From Halovivax asiaticus JCM 14624 (GTDB taxonomy: Archaea > Halobacteriota > Halobacteria > Halobacteriales > Natrialbaceae), in NCBI RefSeq assembly GCF_000337515.1, contig NZ_AOIQ01000009.1, forward strand, positions 118,412 through 182,411: a stretch of DNA of 64,000 nt, in the 5' to 3' direction. Positions 1 to 8,520 of this stretch are shown here, in pieces. The position numbers and the translations under genes are program-made. Position 1 is the first letter of the stretch; the number at the start of each line of letters is the position of its first letter. The notes below the pieces were generated by a model, which saw only the letters and a program-made list of their open reading frames with translations, did not search any database and was not told where the DNA came from.

Positions 1-501
1 GTTCACGTGGCGGCCGACGAACGCGACGGTGACGTCACCTTCCTGCGCACCATCCGCGAGGGGCCGACCGACCGCTCCTACGGCATCCACGTCGCCGACC
101 TCGCGGGCGTGCCCGACCCCGTCGTCGACCGCGCCCGCGACGTCCTCGACCGTCTGCGAGAGGAGAAAGCCATCGAGGCCCGCGGCGGCGGTTCCGCGGA
201 ACCCGTCCAGGCCGTCTTCGACCTGGAGAGTGGGACCATGCAGACTGCGTCGGCGTCGGGTGCGCCACCGTCCGGCGGGCCGGGAGCTGAGGGCGGCAAT
301 CGCGACGCGGCGACCACCGACGGCGGGGCGGCGAGCGCCGAGCAGGCCGACGCGCAGCCGGCGGACCCGCCCGCGCTGGATCCCGACACCGAGGCCGTCC
401 TCGACGAACTCGCATCGCTCGACGTGAACGGGACGGCGCCGATCGAACTGGCCTCGCGGATTCAGGAGCTACAGGACCGGCTCGACGGCGCGGAGCAGTG
501 A
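1..501 (+). CDS. mutS: DNA mismatch repair ATPase MutS, C-terminal part (5' end outside window)
   Basis: The frame is open from base 1, so the gene starts upstream; about 166 C-terminal residues are visible. The segment [19 protein letters not shown] followed by DLAGVP and a VVDRA helix is the conserved end of the MutS ATPase domain, where the last helices after the ABC-type core sit. After residue ~60 the protein becomes a Gly/Ala/Asp/Glu-rich linker. It closes with a short helical segment ([28 protein letters not shown]), which resembles the C-terminal dimerisation/MutL-contact tail of MutS1. MutS recognises mismatches and recruits MutL, which is encoded 3.2 kb downstream on the same strand. 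The catalytic Walker motifs are not in view, so only family membership can be stated. Confidence 0.93.
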   Translation, partial: VHVAADERDGDVTFLRTIREGPTDRSYGIHVADLAGVPDPVVDRARDVLDRLREEKAIEARGGGSAEPVQAVFDLESGTMQTASASGAPPSGGPGAEGGNRDAATTDGGAASAEQADAQPADPPALDPDTEAVLDELASLDVNGTAPIELASRIQELQDRLDGAEQ

Positions 502-637
502 CCGGCGACGTCGACGATTTCTCGCTGTAGTCTCCCCAGACGGAAACGACCTCGTGAGACGTCTCGCCGAACCGTATGAGCCAGCCAGGCCCGCCGGAAG
601 CGCCACACCTTTCGTCCGGGCCGTCGACGTCCCGACG

Positions 638-1441
638 ATGCACGAACCTGACTTCGGCGTGGCGGGCAAGACCGCCATCGTCACCGGTGCGAGTCGGGGA
701 ATCGGGCGGTCGATCGCGGAGACGCTCGCGGCCGGCGGCGCGAACGTCGCGATCTGCTCGCGATCGATGGATCGAATCGGGCCGGTCGCCGACGCGATCG
801 AGGAGAACGACGTGCCGGGCGAGGCACTCGCCATCGAGTGCGACGTCCGCGATCGCGAGTCGGTCGAGACCTTCGTCGACGAGACCGTCGACGCCTTCGG
901 CGGCATCGACATCCTCGTGAACAACGCCGGCGGGGAGTTCGTCGCCCCGTTCGAGGACATCTCACAGAACGGCTGGGAGACGATCATGGACCTCAACCTG
1001 ACGAGCGTCGTCCACTGCTCGCAACTCGCCGGCGAGGTCATGCGCGAGGGTGACGGCGGCGTGATCGTCACCCTCTCGAGCGTGAACGGCCAGCACGCCG
1101 CGCCCGGCGAGAGTCACTACGGCGCGGCGAAAGCGGCGATCATCCGCCTGACGGAGACGCTCGCCGCGGAGTGGGCCGGCGACGGGGTCCGGGTCAACTG
1201 CGTCGCGCCAGGACTGGTCCAGACGCCCGGCGTCGCCGAGACCCTCGGCGTCCAGAGCGAGGACATGCCTCCGCGCGAGGAGACGGACCGACGCATCGGC
1301 CACGCCGAGGAGATCGCCGACCTCGTCCAGTTCCTCGTCAGTCCCGCCGCCTCGTTCGTCAACGGTGAGACGATCACGGCGAAGGGCGTTCCCCCGGTCG
1401 GCAACACCTTCTCGCCCGACGAGTTGGGCCTCGACAGCTGA
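638..1441 (+). CDS. SDR-family NAD(P)-dependent oxidoreductase
   Basis: This is a 267-residue classical short-chain dehydrogenase/reductase. The Rossmann glycine motif TGASRGIG lies at residues 16-23, NNAGG at 95-99, the catalytic serine at 147/148 and YGAAK (Tyr161, Lys165) at the active site. The C-terminal region has the usual substrate loop and the NGETI strand. The ATG at 638 is chosen because it puts the first beta-strand 10 residues in; an in-frame start at 554 would add an unrelated 28-residue extension. The sequence resembles 3-oxoacyl-ACP reductase, glucose dehydrogenase and 2,4-dienoyl reductase types, and substrate cannot be assigned. It follows mutS by 136 nt and is unlikely to be functionally linked to repair. 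Confidence 0.9.
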   Translation: MHEPDFGVAGKTAIVTGASRGIGRSIAETLAAGGANVAICSRSMDRIGPVADAIEENDVPGEALAIECDVRDRESVETFVDETVDAFGGIDILVNNAGGEFVAPFEDISQNGWETIMDLNLTSVVHCSQLAGEVMREGDGGVIVTLSSVNGQHAAPGESHYGAAKAAIIRLTETLAAEWAGDGVRVNCVAPGLVQTPGVAETLGVQSEDMPPREETDRRIGHAEEIADLVQFLVSPAASFVNGETITAKGVPPVGNTFSPDELGLDS

Positions 1442-1531
1442 GCGCGTCGAGCCAGGAATTTCCGCAGGTGGACCACCACTCCACACAGACCACCGCACCA
1501 CCTTTTCCCCGCTCGTCGTCCAACTGACCCC

Positions 1532-2608
1532 ATGAACGTGACCGTTCTCGCGACGGGTGGCACGATCGCGAGTACCGCCGACGAGGGTGAGACAGGGGCG
1601 AACCCGACGAAACGCGGCCGGGAGTTAGTCGACGCCGTCCCGCCGCTTTCGGGCCTGGCCGACCTCACCGTCGAGGACGTCGTCCAGGTCCCGAGTTACG
1701 AGCTGGACGCCGAATCGCTCGAAGCGATCGGTGAGCGCGTGTGCGAGATGGATGCGGACCCGTCGGTCGACGCGGTCGTCGTCACCCACGGGACCGACAC
1801 GATGGCGGAAAGTGCCTACTACGTTGACGTCACCGTCCAGCCCGAGACGCCGGTCCTGTTCACGGGCGCCCAGCGGCGGCCGGACGAGGTGAGCGCGGAC
1901 GGCCCGTCGAACCTCCTGACGGCGGTCCAGACTGCACGGGCGTTCCGCGAGCGCGAGGAGTACGAGGGCGCAGACGGCGGTACCTTCGTCGCGTTCGACG
2001 AAACCGTTCACTCGGCGCGTGCGGTTCGGAAGGTCCACACCTCGCGACTCCCCGCATTTCGCTCCCCGGGTCACGGGCCGGTCGCCGTCGTCGACCGGAA
2101 TGGAGTCGCGATCCGCCGACAGCCCCAGCGCGAGACGCACCCGATTTCCGCGACCTCGCTCTCGGCTACGGTCGTCACGGTCACGAGCACCAGTTGTGCG
2201 GACGACACGCTCCTCCGGGCCGCGATCGACCGCGGCGTCGACGGGATCGTCGTGGAGGGGACGGGCCTCGGTAACGTGACCGCCCCGATCGGCAACGCGG
2301 TCGCGACGGCGATCGAAGCTGGGATTCCTGTCGTCGTCACGTCCCGCTGTCTCGCCGGGCGAACGTCGCCCGTCTACGGCGGTGACGGCGGTGGGCAGAC
2401 CCTCCGCGATCACGGGGCGATCTTCGCCGGCGACCTGTCGCCGGGGAAGGCCAGACTCAGACTCTCGCTGGCGATCGCCGCGGCGGCCGACCGTGGAATC
2501 GACGAGCCGACGGCCACCGGCGAATGGCTCCGCGAGGCGTTCGTCGGTCCTCGTGAAGAGCCGTCTCCGGACGCCACCAGCCTTTCAGCAGAAACGGGAG
2601 AAACGTAG
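1532..2608 (+). CDS. ansA: L-asparaginase family protein
   Basis: A 358-residue asparaginase that hydrolyses asparagine to aspartate and ammonia. The first nucleophile motif ATGGTIAS is at residues 7-14, THGTDTM with the second catalytic Thr/Asp pair at 85-91, and the KVHTSRLPAF segment further on. The protein begins directly at the asparaginase domain and lacks the N-terminal AD extension of the tRNA-dependent amidotransferase subunit GatD, so asparaginase is preferred. No signal peptide is seen, so it is probably cytosolic. It lies 90 nt after the SDR gene on the same strand and converges with the deacetylase gene (14 nt between stops). Confidence 0.88.
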   Translation: MNVTVLATGGTIASTADEGETGANPTKRGRELVDAVPPLSGLADLTVEDVVQVPSYELDAESLEAIGERVCEMDADPSVDAVVVTHGTDTMAESAYYVDVTVQPETPVLFTGAQRRPDEVSADGPSNLLTAVQTARAFREREEYEGADGGTFVAFDETVHSARAVRKVHTSRLPAFRSPGHGPVAVVDRNGVAIRRQPQRETHPISATSLSATVVTVTSTSCADDTLLRAAIDRGVDGIVVEGTGLGNVTAPIGNAVATAIEAGIPVVVTSRCLAGRTSPVYGGDGGGQTLRDHGAIFAGDLSPGKARLRLSLAIAAAADRGIDEPTATGEWLREAFVGPREEPSPDATSLSAETGET

Positions 2609-2621
2609 TCGAACGACCGCC

Positions 2622-3521
2622 TCAGACGTAGTCGGTCTCGCTCTCGTAGACCGCCGGGTCGTCGCGGAACTTCTCGGAAATCGTCTCCAGCGTGACGAAC
2701 GAGGCGTCGTCGTGGCCCTTCACGTACCGGATGAAGTCCTGGAGCAGCGGGATCATGTGCGGGAGTCCGTGGATGTCGGGGTGGATGGTGAAGGTGTAGA
2801 CGCCGGCGCCGCGGCGGTCGGCGAGGAAGTCGAACTGGCGTTTGTAGTACTGTTCGTACATCATCTCGGGGTCCTTGTAGCCGGCGTGGTAGATCGGCTG
2901 CTTGATGAACAGCATCGGCGGGATGTCGTCGCGGTACCAGCTGATCGGGATCTCGACGACGTCGGTCTCCTCGCCGTACTCGTAGGGCGTCATCCAGGTC
3001 TCGGGCGCTTCTTCGTAGCGGATTTTCTCCCAGCTGTCTCCCTCGCGCATCCAGTCCGGCTCGAACATCCGCTCCATCAGGCTGCTGTCGTAGTCGAATC
3101 CGTGCTTCTGGACGAGTTCGGGCGTGTTCTCGCTGAACTCCCACCACGACGCCCGGTGGCCGGCAGGGGCGTCCCCGGTGACCTCCTCGATCAGCTCGAT
3201 CGAAACCTCGAGGATCTCGTCTTCCTGTTCGCGCGAAAGGTCGGTGGGGTTCTCGTGGGAGTAGCCGTGCACCCCGAGTTCGTGGCCGTCCGCGGCGACC
3301 GCCTCGATCTCGTCGCGAAACGTCTCCAGCGTGTGCCCGGGGACGTACCACGACGTGTCGATTCCTTCCTCGGCAAAGAGCGTCCGCATCCGCGGGATGC
3401 CCTCGTTTCCGGCTGCCAGGCCACGCGAAAGGTCGGCGGGCGAGTCCGCGCCGCCGTAGGACCCGAGCCAGCCGGCGACGCAGTCCGCGTCGACTCCGAT
3501 CGCGACGTCGATGTCACCCAT
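2622..3521 (-). CDS. Polysaccharide deacetylase (NodB-fold) family protein
   Basis: A 299-residue carbohydrate esterase 4-like protein. It opens with a beta-strand ending in Asp11/Asp13 (GVDADCVAGWLG). The metal-binding HGYSH motif (His85, His89) and a downstream AGHRASWWEF segment correspond to NodB motifs 1-3. The SWYVPGHTLETF stretch is typical of the PuuE/allantoinase-like branch of the family rather than of chitin deacetylases, so the substrate may be a small amide. No signal peptide is visible, suggesting a cytoplasmic enzyme. The ATG at 3521 is chosen because the frame remains open far upstream only as the antisense of mutL. It sits between and opposite to the mismatch-repair genes. 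Confidence 0.86.
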   Translation of the reverse strand: MGDIDVAIGVDADCVAGWLGSYGGADSPADLSRGLAAGNEGIPRMRTLFAEEGIDTSWYVPGHTLETFRDEIEAVAADGHELGVHGYSHENPTDLSREQEDEILEVSIELIEEVTGDAPAGHRASWWEFSENTPELVQKHGFDYDSSLMERMFEPDWMREGDSWEKIRYEEAPETWMTPYEYGEETDVVEIPISWYRDDIPPMLFIKQPIYHAGYKDPEMMYEQYYKRQFDFLADRRGAGVYTFTIHPDIHGLPHMIPLLQDFIRYVKGHDDASFVTLETISEKFRDDPAVYESETDYV

Positions 3522-3698
3522 AGGTCGGGCCACTCTCCCACGACAACGGCTAAAGAGGCACGGGACCGGCTCCCATGACAGTCGTGGAATCCGGCTGTTC
3601 GGTCGCTGGCCCGCAGGTGTTTTGCCGCCGGGGCACCCAGTGACGGGCGACATGGACGACGCACGCGCGCCGAAGGACGCGGGGGCGGAGGTGTCGGT

Positions 3699-5990
3699 GT
3701 GAGCGACGCCGGCGACACCGACATCCACCAGCTCGACGAGGACACGGTCGCCAGGATCGCCGCCGGCGAGGTCGTCGAGCGGCCCGCGAGCGCGGTGAAG
3801 GAACTCGTCGAGAACAGTCTCGACGCCGACGCAACGCGAATCGACGTCACCGTCGAGTCGGGCGGGACGGAGCTGATCCGCGTCGCCGACGACGGGCAGG
3901 GGATGAGCGAGGCCGACCTCCGGGCCGCGGTCCGTCAGCACACGACGAGCAAGATCGCCGATCTGGACGATCTTGAGGGCGGCGTCACCACTCTCGGCTT
4001 CCGGGGCGAGGCGCTGCACACCATCGGGTCGGTCTCGCGACTCCGGATCCGGAGTCGGCCGCGAGCGAGCGGGTCCGACGGCGAGAGCGCGGGTGGACGG
4101 ACCGCAACCGCAGGCGGTGGGGCCGGTGCTGTCGGCACCGAACTCGTCTACGAGGGCGGTACCGTGACGAACGTCGAGCCCGCCGGCTGTCCCGAGGGGA
4201 CCACGGTCGAGGTGACCGACCTCTTCTACAACACGCCCGCCCGTCGGAAGTTCCTCAAGACGACGGCGACGGAGTTCGCCCACGTCAACCGCGTGGTGAC
4301 GCGCTACGCCCTCGCGAATCCGGATGTCGCGATTTCGCTGACCCACGACGGCCGCGAGGTGTTCGCGACGACCGGGCAGGACGACCTCCAGGCCGCGGTG
4401 CTTTCGGTCTACGGTCGCGAGGTCGCCGCCTCGATGATAGCCGTCGAGGCGAGCGGCGACGACCTCCCACCGGGGCCCGTCGAGTCTGTCTCGGGCCTGG
4501 TCTCCCACCCCGAGACCAATCGCTCGACGCGAGAGTACCTCGCCACGTACGTCAACGGCCGCGCGATCACCGCCGACGCCATCCGCGAGGGGATCGTGGG
4601 CGCCTACGGCACGCAACTGGGCACCGACCGCTACCCCTTCGTCGTCTGCTTCCTCTCCGTCCCGGGCGAGGCCGTCGACGTCAACGTCCACCCGCGCAAG
4701 CGCGAAGTCCGCTTCGACGACGCCGACGCCGTCCGCCGACAGGTCGATTCGGCCGTCGAATCCGCGCTGCTCGAACACGGCCTCCTCCGATCGGGCGCAC
4801 CACGCGGCCGGTCGAAGCCGGACGAGACGCAGGTGGAACCCGAGTCACCCGGCCGTCGGGCGGACGAGCGGGGAGCCCCCGCCGCGGAAGCGAGCGAACG
4901 GGACGATGGGGTGACCGGTCGCGGGGATCGGGCCACAGGGCACGAAGACCCCGCGTCCCCGCCCGGTTCGGTCACTGCAGCGGGAGGCCGCGGCGACGAA
5001 CGTGACGAGGCGAGCCAGGATCCGGCGGCTGACGGCCGACAGTCGAAATCGACGAACGGGGCGACAGGCGGGCGGGTCGAACCCACAACTGACGATGGCG
5101 CAGTGGACGCCGGGGAATCGGCCGACAGCGCGACAGCGACCGACGACACAGAATCACCCGACAGTGCCGCATCGACCGAGAGCGCCGCACCGGTCGACCC
5201 TGAGCGGGCCGGGTCGAGCGACGAATCGGCGGACGTGTCGGCGATCGACGCCGGTCCGACGCCGCCGACAGGCACCAACGGGGGCGGCGCACGGTCGCTC
5301 GCCGATCAGTCCCGCAAGTTCGACGTCGCGACCGACCAGCGGACACTCACCGGCGACGTCGCCGAGATCGAGGGCGAGTACGAGACGCTCCCGCGGCTGC
5401 GCGTCCTCGGGCAGCTCCACGACACCTACTTCGTCTGCGAGACGCCCGACGGCCTCGCGCTGATCGACCAGCACGCGGCCGACGAGCGGGTGAACTACGA
5501 GCGATTGCAACGGGCCGTCGCCGAGAACCCGGCCGCACAGGCGCTCGCCGACCCCGTCGAACTCGAGTTGACGGCGGCCGAATCGGCCGCGTTCGCCGAC
5601 GTGGCCGACGCCCTCTCCCAACTCGGCTTCCGGGCCGACCGCGTCGAGGAACGCACGATCGCCGTGACGGCGGTTCCGGCCGTCTTCGACGAGACGCTCG
5701 ACCCCGCCCAGCTCCGGGATGTCCTCGCCGCGATCGTGACCGGCGACGGCGCAAGCGGCGCCGAAACGGTCGACGCGATGGCCGACGAGTTCCTCGGCGA
5801 CCTCGCCTGCTATCCCTCGATCACCGGCAACACGTCGCTGCACGAGGGATCGGTCCGTGACCTGCTCGACGCCCTCGACGACTGTCGGAATCCCTACGCT
5901 TGCCCGCACGGTCGGCCCGTGATCGTCCATATCGACGAGACGGAGATCGAGGACCGGTTCGAGCGGGATTATCCGGGCCACGGCGGGTAG
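3699..5990 (+). CDS. mutL: DNA mismatch repair protein MutL (endonuclease type)
   Basis: A 763-residue protein. The N-terminal GHKL ATPase domain shows IAAGEVVERP, ELVENSLDA, DDGQGM and TLGFRGEAL motifs, followed by the transducer domain ending near residue 350. A long acidic linker of about 190 residues, rich in Asp/Glu/Ser/Ala, separates it from the C-terminal dimerisation domain. That domain has DQHAADERVNYE, fitting the DQHA(X)2E(X)4E endonuclease metal site, and CPHGRP near the C-terminus, so this MutL should nick DNA as in organisms without MutH. The start is GTG at 3699, preceded at 6-nt spacing by GGAGGTG, a strong ribosome-binding site. It partners MutS, whose gene ends 3.2 kb upstream. 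Confidence 0.96.
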   Translation: MSDAGDTDIHQLDEDTVARIAAGEVVERPASAVKELVENSLDADATRIDVTVESGGTELIRVADDGQGMSEADLRAAVRQHTTSKIADLDDLEGGVTTLGFRGEALHTIGSVSRLRIRSRPRASGSDGESAGGRTATAGGGAGAVGTELVYEGGTVTNVEPAGCPEGTTVEVTDLFYNTPARRKFLKTTATEFAHVNRVVTRYALANPDVAISLTHDGREVFATTGQDDLQAAVLSVYGREVAASMIAVEASGDDLPPGPVESVSGLVSHPETNRSTREYLATYVNGRAITADAIREGIVGAYGTQLGTDRYPFVVCFLSVPGEAVDVNVHPRKREVRFDDADAVRRQVDSAVESALLEHGLLRSGAPRGRSKPDETQVEPESPGRRADERGAPAAEASERDDGVTGRGDRATGHEDPASPPGSVTAAGGRGDERDEASQDPAADGRQSKSTNGATGGRVEPTTDDGAVDAGESADSATATDDTESPDSAASTESAAPVDPERAGSSDESADVSAIDAGPTPPTGTNGGGARSLADQSRKFDVATDQRTLTGDVAEIEGEYETLPRLRVLGQLHDTYFVCETPDGLALIDQHAADERVNYERLQRAVAENPAAQALADPVELELTAAESAAFADVADALSQLGFRADRVEERTIAVTAVPAVFDETLDPAQLRDVLAAIVTGDGASGAETVDAMADEFLGDLACYPSITGNTSLHEGSVRDLLDALDDCRNPYACPHGRPVIVHIDETEIEDRFERDYPGHGG

Positions 5991-6057
5991 AACGCCCGAC
6001 ATCGGCCGGCCCGAACGAACCCACACACCGAAGCCGCCCGCCCCCAAACGATCGGCC

Positions 6058-7221
6058 ATGCGCGAACTCGACGGCTCCAACGCCGGCGGGCAGTTCCTGC
6101 GATCGGCCCTGGCACTCGCCACGATCCAGGGCCGTCCCGTCCGGATCGAGAACGTCCGCGGCGACCGATCGACGCCCGGACTGCGCCCACAACACCTCGC
6201 CGTCGTCGAGACGCTGGCTGATATCTGTGACGCGGACATCGCCGGAGCGGACGGTTCGAGCCCCGACGTCGGGAGCGAGACGGTAACGTTCGAACCCGGA
6301 TTCGGCGGCGTCGAGCGTTCGGGCCGTACTCGCTCCTCCGACGATAGCACCGGAAGAGCGGCCAGTACGACCACCGAGGCAGCCATTCCCAGCGGCGCAT
6401 ACGACATCGACCTGGGGACCGCAGGGAGTCTCACACTGCTGTTCGACGCCGTCCTCCCGCTCGCGACACGGCTCTCGGCCCCGCTCACCCTCACTGCCAC
6501 CGGCGGGACGGACGTGAAATGGTCGCCGACACTCGACTACTACCGCCGCGTCAAACTGCCACTCTTGCGGCGATTCGGGTTGCAAGCCGCTTTGTCGGTC
6601 GACCGGCGCGGCTTCTATCCCGCGGGCGGCGGGGACGTGACCCTGCACCTCGCGCCCTCGCGTCTGGATCCGATCCGACTCGACGAACGCGGAACACTCC
6701 GCGGGGTTCGGGTCTACTCGACCGAATCTGCCTCGCTCGCTGACCAGAACGTTGCCGAGCGCCAGTTGCGGGCGGCGATGGAGCGGCTGGAGGGAGCGGT
6801 CGAGACTGAGCGAGACGGCGGTCTCGTCACCGAGCGCGTGGTGACGACCGCCCGGAGCGACTCGCCCGGGTCGGTCATCGGCTGTCGACTCGATTTCGAG
6901 ACCGGGATCGCGGGAACCGACGCCCTCGGCGAGCGGGGGAAGCCGGCGGAGCGCGTCGGCGAAGAGGCGGCAAACGCCGCGATTCGTCTCGTGGAGGGAG
7001 CGGCTCCAGTGGATCGACACCTCGCCGACCAGTTGCTCGTCCCGCTCGCACTCGCCGGCGGACGCGTTCGGATCCCGGCCGTCACCGACCACGTCGAGGC
7101 GAGCCTGTCGCTACTCGACACGTTCGGGTACGAGATGGCGTGCGAGCCGGCTCCGGCAACCGACGACAGCTCCGAACCCGACGACTCCGACAGCACTGAC
7201 CACCTCGTAACTGCGACGTGA
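6058..7221 (+). CDS. rtcA: RNA 3'-terminal phosphate cyclase
   Basis: A 387-residue RtcA. It converts an RNA 3'-phosphate to a 2',3'-cyclic phosphate using ATP through a covalent His-AMP intermediate. Visible family features are DGSNAGGQFLRSALALA at the N-terminus, RGDRSTPGLRPQHLA at 35-48, the FYPAGGGDV motif at 186-194 and HLADQLLVPLALAGG, whose His321 is the expected adenylation residue. An insertion rich in Ser/Thr/Arg at ~83-110, before the AYDIDLGTAGS segment, is longer than in bacterial homologues. It follows mutL by 67 nt on the same strand and may be co-transcribed. The C-terminal ~20 residues are acidic and low in complexity. Confidence 0.94.
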   Translation: MRELDGSNAGGQFLRSALALATIQGRPVRIENVRGDRSTPGLRPQHLAVVETLADICDADIAGADGSSPDVGSETVTFEPGFGGVERSGRTRSSDDSTGRAASTTTEAAIPSGAYDIDLGTAGSLTLLFDAVLPLATRLSAPLTLTATGGTDVKWSPTLDYYRRVKLPLLRRFGLQAALSVDRRGFYPAGGGDVTLHLAPSRLDPIRLDERGTLRGVRVYSTESASLADQNVAERQLRAAMERLEGAVETERDGGLVTERVVTTARSDSPGSVIGCRLDFETGIAGTDALGERGKPAERVGEEAANAAIRLVEGAAPVDRHLADQLLVPLALAGGRVRIPAVTDHVEASLSLLDTFGYEMACEPAPATDDSSEPDDSDSTDHLVTAT

Positions 7222-7372
7222 GACGCGAATCGGCAGCCGGCGTGCCACATCGACCGCCAGGGCGGAGTAGACGCGTGCTACCATCAGACAGTCACCGCGA
7301 GATAGGGGTCGTTGAACCGGCACAAGGGCGGCTATCCGACCTTGTCGACAGTACAGGAAGGCCACCACTTAT

Positions 7373-7390
7373 GACACGTCCTCTCGTGTC
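7373..7390. promoter_or_regulatory. Inverted repeat upstream of the sugar kinase gene
   Basis: A perfect 6-bp dyad, GACACG-TCCTCT-CGTGTC, directly follows a TATA-like ACTTATGA stretch (7367-7374) and lies 64 nt before the kinase ATG. The position suits a repressor site that overlaps the transcription start. No regulator is identified; this is inference from symmetry and place. Confidence 0.35.
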
Positions 7391-7453
7391 ACCGCCTATG
7401 AGCGACCACCACACGCGGACGACGGTGCCCCGCCGGCGGGCACGGAGGGCGCG

Positions 7454-8407
7454 ATGAGCGATCTCGTCACCTTCGGCGAGTCGTTACTCCGACTTTCGCC
7501 GCCGGGGGACAACCGGCTCGAAGCGGCGACCTCCTTCGAGGTGCAGGCGGCGGGCTCCGAGAGCAACGTCGCCGTCGCGGCTGAGCGCCTCGGCGCCGTC
7601 TCGACCTGGTTGTCGAAACTCCCGGAGACGCCGCTTGGCAAGCGCGTCGTCGGTGAACTACGCCAGTACGGCATCCGGACCGACGTCGCCTGGAGTCGGT
7701 CTGGCCGGGTCGGCACCTACTACCTCGAGACGGGCGGCGACCCCCGCGGCTCGAACGTCGTCTACGACCGCGAAGGGAGCGCGGTCACCACCGCGACGCC
7801 CGACGAACTCAATCTCGACCGGATCCGCGACGCCCGCGTCTTCTTCACGTCGGGTATCACGCCGGCGCTCTCGCCGGAGCTTCGAGAAACGACGAAACAC
7901 CTCCTGCAGACGGCCCGGAAGGCCGGGACGACGACCGCCCTCGACGTCAACTACCGGCGGAAACTCTGGACTCCACAACAGGCACAGGAGGCGTTGACCG
8001 CGCTGTTCCCGGGCATCGACGTGCTGATCATCGCCGCACGCGACGCCAAGACCGTCCTGGGGTTCGAGGGCGACCATCGCCAGCTCGCCCACAAGCTCGC
8101 CTCGCAGTTCGACTTCACGACGGTCGTCGTGACGCGCGGGAGCCAGGGCGCGCTCGCCTGGCACGACAGCGTCGTCCACGACCAGGACGCGTTCGAGACC
8201 GATACGATCGAGCCGATCGGCGCAGGCGACGCGTTCACCGGCGCCTTCCTCGCCCGCCGGCTCGCCGGCAACGACGTGCAGCGCTCGCTCGAGTACGCCG
8301 CCGCGACCGCCGCGATCAAGCGGACAATCCCGGGTGACGTCGCTCGACTCTCGCTCTCGGAGGTCGAATCCGTCGTTTCCGACGGAGCCTCGGCCGTTTC
8401 GCGGTGA
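7454..8407 (+). CDS. kdgK: PfkB-family sugar kinase, probably 2-keto-3-deoxygluconate kinase
   Basis: A 317-residue ribokinase-fold kinase. The N-terminal FGESLLRLSPPGDNRLE motif and the AGSESNVAVAAERLG segment match 2-keto-3-deoxygluconate/6-phosphogluconate kinases. ALDVNYRRKLW (162-172) is typical of KDG kinases. The anion-hole/catalytic motif GAGDAFTGAF has Asp259 as the base. In haloarchaea such a kinase acts in the semi-phosphorylative Entner-Doudoroff route, making KDPG from KDG. The ATG overlaps (ATGA) the stop of a short upstream frame that could encode a 19-residue Arg-rich peptide from 7399. A dyad sits 64 nt upstream. Fructokinase or another PfkB substrate cannot be excluded. Confidence 0.85.
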   Translation: MSDLVTFGESLLRLSPPGDNRLEAATSFEVQAAGSESNVAVAAERLGAVSTWLSKLPETPLGKRVVGELRQYGIRTDVAWSRSGRVGTYYLETGGDPRGSNVVYDREGSAVTTATPDELNLDRIRDARVFFTSGITPALSPELRETTKHLLQTARKAGTTTALDVNYRRKLWTPQQAQEALTALFPGIDVLIIAARDAKTVLGFEGDHRQLAHKLASQFDFTTVVVTRGSQGALAWHDSVVHDQDAFETDTIEPIGAGDAFTGAFLARRLAGNDVQRSLEYAAATAAIKRTIPGDVARLSLSEVESVVSDGASAVSR

Positions 8408-8520
8408 CGTACGACGGCACCGATCCGATCATTTCACCTGCCGGGTGCCGTCTCGATTCGTGACGTTTGGACGGGTTTGCCAGAAGGGGTTTTTCCGTTA
8501 CGTGTGCAGTGGCGAGTGCA

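Noticed and set aside
3522..4778. Upstream extension of the deacetylase frame by about 420 codons
   Set aside because: The extension is antisense to mutL; the deacetylase domain starts at 3521.
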